A stretch of 64,000 bases of DNA from Apostichopus japonicus (lineage: Eukaryota > Echinodermata > Holothuroidea > Aspidochirotida > Stichopodidae), in the NCBI RefSeq assembly GCF_037975245.1, contig NC_092581.1, positions 16,433,303-16,497,302 on the forward strand. Direction: 5' to 3'. The position numbers were made by a program, and so were the translations under genes. Below, one piece after another: positions 29,101 through 41,100 of this stretch (positions are counted from its first letter, which is position 1; every line of letters begins with the position of its first letter). The notes under the pieces were generated by a model, which was not told the origin of the DNA, ran no database searches, and was given only the letters and a program-made list of their open reading frames with translations.

Positions 29101-32100
29101 TATGTAATTATATGTAATAATATTACATGATATGTAATGATATATATGATATGATATTAATGATATGTAATGATATATATGATATGTAATGATATGAATG
29201 ATATGTAATGATATGAACGATATGTGTGATATGTTATGTTATGTTATGATATGTAATGATATGATGTGATATGTAATGATATGTATTGATATGTTTGATA
29301 TGATATGTAATTCCAGACTCAAAGCTTAAACTGGAGAACACAGTCACTGGTCAGTGGATAACCTCCTTGGATTAACAGACACCAGACTTGTTAAGGCTCT
29401 AAAGCAATGTAGTCATCAGAGCATTTTAATCAATACAGGGGTGTGTGGGAGGGGGGGGTGGGGGGTGGATATCCTCCGCTCTTTGTGTTCACATATGGCA
29501 ATTGCCTGGTTTCCCTTCACCATCACATGTATTAACACATGATTATTACAGCAAGCTCTAAGATCATATTTAGTGCATGAGCATTTACATAGCCACTGTA
29601 TGATTACCTTATATTCATCACAATTTCCTTATAAAATGCTAGAATATAATTTTTTTTCAGAAGCAAACTTACAGTTTAAGTAAATCCAAGTGAGCGGCCC
29701 TGTCTTTTCGTGGATTATCTTCTATTGAAGGTGGCATGGCAATATCCAACAGCTTCTCAGGGGTTGAAATGACCTTCAAAGAAATAGTTAACAAATATGA
29801 AGTTGATGGAAAACCATAAATATATCCATTTGTGTATCAGTAACTTGTATTTCATAAAATCTTGTAAAATATTGAAAGTGCAAGAACCTCTTTGGCAAAA
29901 ATAGTATTTGCAATCACTTACATCAAATTTACTACCTCTTAAACATGTATGTCCTTCTGTATGAGTAAATATTAAGAGTGTGCCTTCAAACAAGATTCTG
30001 ATCTAATTGAAATTCCATGCATTTTAACTATTAAACATTTATCTACACAGTTGGTTAAACTTTTTAACAACATTTTTCTCTGTTAGAACCTGAAAAGAAA
30101 CAATTTCATGGCCAGGATGGTTTTCAAAATACTCAGCTCAGGAAACAAATCATATAGACTAAGCAACCTTGGGCAGTCCATACTAATCAAAAAGGTCCAC
30201 CATCACAAGGTATGCACAGCTCCATAGATTCAACTTAACCCGGTTGCACAAGTCACTGCTTATAACCCTGGGGGGGGGGGGAGGTCAGCTCTAACATGGT
30301 GGATGGTAGGGTACCTCACAGGGAAGGGCGATGACTTAAGTTGGTGTTTGAAATTTAAATCCCGTTCTTCTGGCCAATTAATCATTAACTCTTCCAAAAT
30401 TTGCTAACAATTTCACAATTCAGTTTTACACTCTCATCACATTCTATGTTAGTTGGATATTAATAAAATTACACACTTAATGATGTTAATCTGATAAATG
30501 AAGATAAAATCACACCAACCCAGATTAAATGATATCGCATCATCCTAACTTCTAAGCCTTACCTCTGCCACCATTTTAAGGGCTTCATTTCTTTGGCTCG
30601 GAGGAGGAAACAGTAAGATGCGGTGATACAAAGATGCTAATACCGTCCGCATGGATTCGACTCTACCGAAACACCTCAACAGCTCTGAAGCGATTGCAAA
30701 TATCACTTGTCTGGCCGATTTAAATTTAACTGGACCCTGTGATAGACTACTTGAGCCACGGCCGTGTTCCAAAACTCCTCTGACATTTTCTGAATCGCTG
30801 TTTTGGCTTGGCGTTGCTGTTGAGCAATATGCAATGACGGCTTTCTCATCTTTTGGTATCCCAAGGATACCAATGAGCGTTGGACACAATTCTTGCCTAA
30901 AGAATAAATTTGAGGAAGTACAGTTTATATATATAAATGTATATAGCAAATAAGTAAAGAATAACACACCAGAAACATTCCACTTCACGGCAGGTTTCGT
31001 CCTTATTTGAGACTCATCAGGCGAAGGTAGGAATCGAACCCTGGATCTTTGTGTCACGAATCGAAGTCCGTACCACTCGACCACAGTGATTCTACTGGTG
31101 TGTTATTGCGTATAAATTGGCTTTGAATAACTGTCATTAAGGGTGTATTACCCAAGTGTTATGATTGTACATAGTGCACCCTGGTGCTTTTGAATCTGAC
31201 AATCTTACACAGAATAACCACTCTTTATAGGCAAGCCAAGTCGTAAATAACATATTCATTAAATATATATACATAAATTTATGGCACAGATGCTGCGGAA
31301 ACATTTAAATTTAAAGAGAGACCAAAATTATTAAGAAAATGTTTTTATCTACTATGTAGGTAAATGTGTATATGCGATCTTCTCCACAGACAGACTGTAT
31401 TTTACAGCCTGAAGCAGCTTACCATATAGTTTTGGTTGGTGGTTCACAGTATTAGACCATACAGCCTTCAGAAGGGATTTCCCATTATGGGCTGCCTTGA
31501 TAAATCTCTTTACCACATTATTGTTTAGTACCCAATATTTCTTTTCAGGGATTTACTAGCATATTTACAGATTTGTCACACCATGGCTGCAATATTATTA
31601 ATGACAACTCAACAGCAAATGAAGTTTAGCAAAGTTTTAATGAAACTTTTCCAGTTTGCCTTGATCATTTTGAAACCAGACATGACCAGTCAAAGATAAG
31701 GGAAGTGTCTTTAGAGTAAATGGAATAACTCAACTTCACTCACTGCTTTTGCAGAATGTGAAGTTTACAAAATGTCTTCTTGTCGTTCTTTGTGGGCTTC
31801 TGTGTGTGCACATGTGCGTTTGTTTTGTATTCTGACCGAGGACTTGAACAAAAGAATTCCAGGTCCTCGGTTGTGATTTCTAAAGAATCACCACGTCCTC
31901 GGAAGAATTCTATTGTCATGGGGTATTGTTAAGGTTAGGGTACGTGGATTTGAACAATGGAAAATACAATGAGGTCCTCGGTCTGAATGTAATACAAACA
32001 TGTGTGTGTGCGTGTGTGTGTGCGGAATGCACTTCATGGAATGTAGATTATTATTATTATTATTATGATAACTACTAAACAAAGGCTATTGAAGCGGAGG

Positions 32101-35100
32101 AGGGGAAATGCTACTCACCAAATGCACTTCTGGAAATCCTGGTTTTCACCATCCTTTTGAAGTACATTCGATAACGTGGTATGAATTGCCTCCAGTTGTA
32201 GTGTAAGTAATTGGTTTTCTTGAAGGGCAGGTTTTGTGGCTACCTGGGATGATCTTCAAAAGAAAGAGAAAAAGAATATAATAACTTGTATGTCACACAT
32301 GTTGAATTATTGTAAACTAATTTCTCTTGTTAAGAACACAATGTTCAAACATTAAAGACAATATTATGCATTCCACTACAGTATAAGGATGCACAAATCA
32401 ATGCGTATGATAATGCCCAAAATCATGTTTTAGCTTTGATAGGTTTCCCTACAATCACCTATATAATGATGATGTACTTCTTTTGCACAGGAATTAATTA
32501 ACCTTCTTAAAGAATAAGCAAATGGAAATGTTTGTTTATATCACACAACTTCCAACCTTAAACTGTAACGTACATAGCCTACACTTGTTCTTGCCATTGA
32601 ACATGTCTGAACAATAAACACAGAATGAGGTACCTGAGATTCATTGGTTAGAAGACTTAATATATGAATACATGCCATATGTCCAGTGTCACTATAAACC
32701 ACTATATGTGTTAAAACATACTAGGTTCTCTGCCCATCATAAATCCTCAAGTAACAGTGTTATACCAGAAAAGTTGTTCTGTTTACAAAGACAATACAAT
32801 ATAATTAATTAATTGTCTTTTACTGTATGGGACTGGCATAGTACTGTAAATTAATCAAAAACATTGTTGGTACATAACGAACCACATTGGTTTAAATTTG
32901 ATTGATTTCTGACATTATGACATGTGTTACCATAATCATATCTGATCATCTGCTAAAATTTGTTAGCTTGGATGATAAGTACTCACTTGTGAGTTTCTGA
33001 GACCTTCGTACACAAGAAAGAGACCACTTCAATGATATCAGCCATGTTTGTTTCTCCTATGAAGAAAAATATTTTTTCTGAAGTAAAGAAACAGCGAACG
33101 TTCCCCTTATATGAAGTTTTCTAAATTTCAAGATGTAATTAAGGCCAAAGACACTCCTTACCATTGTTGCAATAACATAAACAAAAGAATAATTATACTG
33201 TGTATATGGAAGATCTACAGTGCAATAACCATCCAAGTTATAAGGGTTTGAAATACCACCCCTAATCAGGAATTGCTATGGACATTACGGTACCAATAAG
33301 TCGATTTTACTTAAAAGCTTATTAATCTTAGAACCAGCCATTAAAAGTCAAATATTTTGTTTTTTGCATATATCTATTTCACAGAGTTGTTCAACGTTGT
33401 TGGTATCATATGTAAATGTCAGTTGCCTCTACTGATATGAATCTAGCTACATCATAATAGTCATAATAATAGCATTTGGCTTGCTACCAGCAGAAAATAT
33501 TTAATGATACCGACCAGACATTAACCAAATATCAGTGATAAAATTGCAAGCATAGTAATCAGTGCAGGAAGATTGTCAGAGATATGTACAGAATTAATTT
33601 CAGTCTATCAGATTTTGTCTATTAGTGAAAATATCCAAACTTGATCTTCTTAACTGACAGCAGGATGCTGTAAATGTGTGGCTAAATATGGTTAATAAAT
33701 TTTTCATATCTTAACCTGGAGTTAAATGCTCTACTCATAATGCTAAACTGACTGTTGCCGTCAGTCGTTGAGATCTATCCGTAATATTTTATGCGGATAG
33801 AGGTTGAGGAAATTGGTAAAAATCGTTCAACTTTGAATAAAACTAAGGAATAAAATTACATTGGGTAATGAGTAGGAGTTGCTTTCTTCAACATCATCTA
33901 CTGAATACCATTGATGGCAATGCATCAATTGGTTCAATTAAACCATTTCTTACCTTTGCTTGGGTTCTCCTTTGTTGGTGATGATTCAATCATTTGTTTT
34001 GGCTGATGAAACAAAAAAGGATTCTTTAAAAATTATTTATCCACCACTACTTCAAAAATGTTATTTCAGATGAAACACTAAAGTATTAAAAGGAGTGCTA
34101 ACAGTTTACATTTGCTTTCATGAAAGGAATATTTTCCAGATTCTAATCAACAAAATTTTGCAAAAAATATGAAAGATTCAAGAAATGTTACCTTTCTAAT
34201 TATTTTTTGGCTACTTTTTTTTCTTTTTCATTCCTGACTGAAACAGAACAAGATTATTTCCTGAATCTTCTCACATGGTGAAATGATAAAAATTTTGGTG
34301 TAATATTTTACACCGATATGTGAGAAGAAAAGGAATTTAGGCTAGTCAGGCTTTCATCAACAAAACAAGGTAAATTTTTGTGTCAAAACACCTTTTTCTC
34401 TGTATCAAATGAAGTACTGTATATTAATGTGTATATAATATTGTTTAACACTGTACTACTTGAGTGAATATGGTGGGAAGTGGTGTATGGTAAACAAACT
34501 TTAGTGACAAAGCACAAGTTTTGATTGCATCGGTCAACTAGCTACTGTAGGCTTTATGATACGTGATAGATTTTGCTTGAGTATGAAGATACATGACAAA
34601 TGGAAAAGGTCAACAAGATAAATGAACTGAAATTATAAACACTCAACTCTAAACAAAAGTTTTAAAATGAAGTTGATATAAAGGGACTGGCCAACAATGA
34701 ACTAAATAAGGAATTCACACAGAGAAATGCAAGAAGGAAGGATAAGGTGACCAGACATTCCCAATTTCCGGGGACAGCAGCCCCCCCCGCCCTCAATTAT
34801 ACCCCAGAATTGTCCCAGGAATACATGTACTTCCCATAATCATTCCCAAATTTGTGAAAAGGCCCAGAATATTATAAATTTAAAATGAAATCCATGTTTC
34901 TAGATGATGTATTTCTGAAATGTGAGCATTTGACCTTTGATCATGAAACATACAGTAGCATCATTATTGAACATTTTAGATCTCAAATCACGCCATCCCT
35001 TAAAACAGATAGTATTCATACTACCCCTTGATGTCAACAAGGGGTCAACATCAAAATCATGTCCCCTGAATTTCTGCAAAAATATGGTCACTTTAAGGAA

Positions 35101-38100
35101 GGAGAGACTGGGGGGTGGGGGGAGGGAGAGGGGAACCATGTTTGTACACTAACCAGGGAATAAACTTATCCAACATTGCATACAAAACATGCTATGCAAA
35201 TAAGCTTTCAGCCCAAATTGCTTAAAAAAATATGTAACAATGTAAATAGCAGGTTTTGTACATGCAAGAACCCATACTGTTTTTCAGTTGTTGTATTTTT
35301 TTTTTTTTTACTAACAAAATAAAGAGATGAGATTTGCTATGCAAATTTTAGACAATAAATTATTCCTTGAGAATAGTGTGCTATTGTGTCAAATCCAGAT
35401 GTTTGTTTGACGAGCGGTTGCCATCTGCCACTAATAATACATAATTCAATGTTACATCAATATTAGAACAATACCAATGTTGAATATCAATGGCAATATT
35501 TTAGTCAAGATGATTTACCCAATTTGGCAACAGTTATAGTTGAGCCAACAGTAATGCCTCGGTACAGTATTTCTTCTCAAAGGACATAATTATGATATTA
35601 ACAAATGAAAGAAATGCAACTTTTAATTTTTCAAACAACTATTCCATAAGGCTGAAAAAGAGAGAATGAAACTTGGACTAAACAAAAGGAAAGTGAAAAG
35701 AAAAAGATTACATGAATTAGGTTCAAAAATGTATGTTTAGAGTTTAAAAATTCACATCAAGAGAGGTAGCAACAAAAGAAGATTTAAACAGCAGAGCAAA
35801 CGAAGCAGCCAATTAATCTTGAGAGTCTTCTCAATGCAAACTTAGACAAACATTTTATCTTTCTCTCTTTGTTCAGTGTTAAATCAAACCTCTGTGTGTC
35901 ATTTTTAACTAAGCAGTGATTATTTTAATAAATGCCTCAAAAAGGAAGATATAATCAAGGATCCAGTGTTGGATCTTGTCAGCTAATAATGGAATTCATC
36001 CTTGACTTTTAAGTCTTAAAGCCAAAAAAATGTTCTACTAATACTGGTAATTGTTAGATATTGAGCACATGAAGACTACAAATACATAATTTTAGTCCGA
36101 ATTGGCCAATTTCATTCTTAAATCAGACATGGGAAATTTGGAATTGGGCTACAGATTACATAACCAGAGTTGAAATGGTGCATCATTTAAACTGTGATGG
36201 GACATGATAATATATAGCAAGTCATGCATACAATTTGAGATTATGTGAGAAGAATGATATCCATACTAACACAGGTTTACCACATGCCACTAACAAGATG
36301 CAAATTTATTATCGGGAATGTGAGAGGAAAAATGAGAAAGAAGGCAACAAAAAGACAGCAAGAAGACAAAGAAATATGAAATGAACACTACCAGCTTGTA
36401 GTAACAACAGCATCAAATTATTGAATTACTCATTCCTCTGGGAATCTGTTTCCAAATTATAAATAGATGCCAGCTGTATTTTGTGGCACTTGTATGTTTT
36501 GAGAGCATTTATACTGTAACCAAGTATCATTGCATTGAGTTTTGAAGTATTTGTACATAGTTAATTGGACTTAGCACAGCATACTGTATGCATGCAAACT
36601 CCATCGATATTATTGGAAGTTAGAGCCATACTGTGTAAACATAGAACACAGTGTGGTCTATGCTAGTATAGTTTATATCACGCACAACAGACCCACTGGA
36701 TCATATTAAAGTATAAAACAGACAAATTAGTTTCAAAGGCGTAAAATGAACAGATACAACTTGAAAAGTCAAATCAACAGCCTGCCCTACTTACACAATT
36801 GCTTGACATTGGATACAAAGATGCAATCATGTTGAATTAGGTCTCTTTTGAAAAAGATTAGCACACGTGAATCCCTTCAATCAACAGCACCCATTTTAGA
36901 GAATTTTATGAGGTAACAGGTACAACTTTTATTTCAGCAAATTGGCCTTAGGCAAAATAGTAACAGTTTCAGCTATAAAGTTAAGATTCTCACTTTTGAA
37001 TTTAAGCTCAATTTCTTTACTGATTATGTTCCAAAAGCTTCATCTTTGAATGGCATAGCAAGTGAAAGCAGAAGATAAATTGAAATGAAAGCGAGTGGAC
37101 GATATTGAGGTAGACGTTGGATGACTACATGCAGAATATCTAAGGGCCAATCATAATTTACCTGAGCTGTACGGTGGCTCATAAGAGCAATGTCAGTCAC
37201 AATTTGTAAGACTGTGACCTGACAAGCCTTATGAAGCTCTGCTTTGCTCTTGGCAAACACTGAGAGACAAAACTGGTGGGGTAATAAATTAATAATGGAA
37301 AAATGTTACTACTGTGCTGGTAATCCTGTAAACTAATTAAGATTCCTTTGAATATTCATGAGAAACCCACATGCAACAGCCAATCCTGTGACAGTATTTC
37401 TCAAGAGAACCGTTTTGTACAGTTTAATATGTGTTGCATGCAATGAATAAAGATTGTATCTTGATGCATATAGAAGGTATTGGACATCCACCAGTCGAGA
37501 GGAAACAGTATTAAAGGCAAACATTTTGGTGACAGATGATTTGGGAGAGGGGCTGGTCAAATATTTGGACAGTATTTTTACATAAACTTATCTACAATGC
37601 TTTACCTAAGAGTAGAGTGACAAAGTTCTCCTGTACTTTCTCTCTGGAAAGGGAGGGAGGGAGGGAGGGAGGGAGGGGTAGTCTTTTCAAATGCAAATTA
37701 TATTGCCTGAACAGCCAATCAGATCTTGTCCTGTCATATTGTCGATGAGGTAGATATAACCTACCTCATATCTGACCAACGTTTAGACAAACCCAAGGTT
37801 TTTTCGCCAAAAATAATTTTCCTCTTTCTTTGGTCTGACAAAGGTGTCACCCAACATTTATGCATACTACAGTAAACCATAATGAAGTACATATGATAAC
37901 AGACTCGACAAAGAGGAATATATCATAAGTTTCTTTCTAGCGGTGCTTGCTTTATAAAGAAGAAAACTGGTTACCTGATTTTGATGCCTTGCAATGCACA
38001 TATTAACACCAGTGTATTTAATGGCTATAATTCAACTCAATATACTACATAATTGAATTTTATATTCCTTCTATAAATGTTATAATTGGATGGCTCCAGG

Positions 38101-41100
38101 GACTTTCAAACAATAGTACAAACCATTAAGAAACTATAAAACGTAGGCATTTTCCTCAGTTCCCTTGTCACCAGTGGCAGTAGTGAAAAAGACCAGACAT
38201 GCTAGGCGTAATCATAAGTTGCCTGAAAGTAGAGTACCTTCCGACTAGTTTAATGATGCACATGCATTGAGAAAGATTTGGGTTTAATTCCGGGTAAATA
38301 TATTGGTGGAAAAAAATTCTTTTCCAACTCATTGGTAAAAAAGCCTGGTAAAAACTGGTAAGTGTCAGAATACCTGCTATCATTAAAACTATCTGTGGGT
38401 TTAATTTCTGGATGGTCATGTTAAGTCAAAATTTCACTTTTCCAAACAACTTCACTTAGGATATCCCAGTTAAGGCATGCAATGTTATTCAAATCTTATT
38501 ACCAGTTATGGATCCTAACTAGCGGCCAGGAAGAAATAGATTGATAGAGCACAGAATCTTTAAGCTTTCAGCAAGCTGAGTGGCCATTATTAACTTAAAT
38601 TGTGCAGCCTTTGTACCCTCAAAGGACTAATTTCACGTGAAACAAATAATCCCTGTTAGTTTTGATGTGTCAGTAGCCAGTGTGTTGGGATGGTACGACT
38701 GCGCTACAACTCACGTAGAAATACTATATGACAGAAACTGTTCCAATCCAGAATAATACTGCTAGCTACTGCTAGTAAGTCTGTATAAATTAATAACTAT
38801 TGCCTTGGGCATAGCTGCAGTGATTAGTTACGTTTGGCATATTAATAAAGTTATAAAATTGATTTAATTAATTCTGCTGGTAAACACGAACAGACGATTA
38901 CTCTAAATGCAAACATTTCTTTGACAATTTTCAGAGAATCTTTATTTTATTTGCTCATGGCTGTGACAACAGTCTGTGTTATGCAGTGTATTATGATTGC
39001 TTCACAGACCCAAGACCCAATTATCTTCCTTAAATATCTCAGAAAGAATTGCAGATTGTAAGATGATCATAAAGAAAGTTTCATCTTCCTCTATTTTGCC
39101 TGCTTTACTCAGAAGAGATAAACCAACAAATTATTTTACATTTTCTTGAATTTTGGTTCTCAAAATTTCCGTTTTTCACTGCAATTTAAAAGTTCGTTTT
39201 GCAATCAATGCGATAGTCTGTCTGACATCATCAATGGATCATAATACTATCACAAAACCAGAAAGCCAGCTGGTTTTGTGATTCCTTGCCATATAATTTC
39301 AAATAACTATCTGACTAATGTAGAGCAAGTGAGTTAAACTTGTCCAAGAATTAAGAGAGAACCAGAAAAAAATCAGAGATTATTTCCAGCTTGTATTTGT
39401 AGCACTCAAGTGTAGGTAATCAACCATTTCATTCACTGGTAAGGATGTTAAAGTATAGAATTTTTATTCCAAAATGTTCCAATATGCAGAAAGACCAGTC
39501 TTCCTACGTGAAATATAGACACAGCTCTGCCACCTAGCAACCATCCCTTTAATGTTAGTGTTATTAATGAATAAGAGCTCTACATAATATTGTTTATACA
39601 CTGTAAAATATTCTCACAGCTTAGCTAAAGCAAAAGTCATCAGTTTAATCATAGAGAAAATGGCCAATTTTGAGTTCATTTGAGACCTTAGGGGGAGATA
39701 AACGATCAATCTTTTATGTAAGTACCTTCTACTAAAATTGTATCTAAGTAATAAGGTGAAAGAGAGTGCTAACCTCTAAAATCCTGAGCAGTGACTTCAC
39801 ATCCATCTTGCAACCAGCTGAGCAAGTCATGACCAGAAGTAGCTAAATAAAATAGAAAAAAACGAAATTTACTTGGAACTTCCTTCCTCCAATCAAGGAT
39901 ATGGTGCTCTCACCAATCATTTCTTAACATAAGAATCATGTGCTTCAAGATGAGGAGATAACCTTCCTTCTTCATGAACCTTTTCCTTTTACTTTTTCAG
40001 GTTATCTTATTTGAGCTACCTTTATATGAGATGTGAATTTGACACAAGCCTGAACTCCCACCCTCAATTTCTGTCTTGCATATCTCCTAGAAGCTTAGCT
40101 TTCCAGCTAACCAGTTAACTCTACCCCACACAGACCTTCCATATCTATCCTATCTCCTAGAAGCTTAGCCTTCCAGTTAACCAATTAACTCTACCCCACC
40201 TAGACCTTCCATATCTATCTTATCTCATAGAGCTTAGCCTTCCAGCTAACTCTACCCCACCCAGACCTTCCATATCTATCCTATCTCCTAGAAGCTTAGC
40301 CTTCCAGCTAACCAGTTAACTCTACCCCACCCAGACCTTCCATATCTATCCTATCTCCTAGAAGCCTAGCCTCCAGCTAACCAGTTTAACTCTACCCCAC
40401 CCAGACCTTCCATTCATATATGCTGCGTGGTATCCAACCTTTAATATTTAAACTTGCCCTCCCACTGCTCCCCAGCGAACAAATACCCTCCACCCTACCA
40501 CGGCTCCAGGCATGAATGCTAAATTCTATCCTATCTTAATTAGCTCTACTTGCCTCTCCAATAGCCCTCCAACCGACCTATACCCTCCACCCTACCTGGC
40601 TCCAGGCATGAATGTTAAATTCTATCCTATCTTAATTAGCTCTACTTGCCCCTCCCATAGCCCTCCAACCAACCAATACCCTCCACCCCACCTGGCTCCA
40701 GGCATGAATGCTAAAGTGTATCCTATGTAAAATAGCTCTACTTTCCCCTCCCATAGCCCTCCAACCAACCAATACCCTCCACCCCACCTGGCTCCAGGCA
40801 TAAATGCTAAAGTGTATCCTATGTAAAATAGCTCTACTTTCCCCTCCCATAGCCCTCCAACCAACCAATACCCTCCACTCCACCTGGCTCCAGGCATGAA
40901 TGCTAAAGTGTATCCTATGTAAAATAGCTCTACTTTCCCCTCCCATAGCCCTCCAACCAACCAATACCCTCCACTCCACCTGGCTCCAGGCATGAATGCT
41001 AAAGTGTATCCTATGTAAAATAGCTCTACTTTCCCCTCCCATAGCCCTCCAACCAACCAATACCCTCCACTCCACCTGGCTCCAGGCATGAATGCTAAAG

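Noticed and set aside
31030-31083. Possible genuine tRNA gene
   Set aside because: Boxes A and B are good but the acceptor stem and anticodon arm do not fold as a tRNA, and the unit sits inside a repeat with inverted ends.
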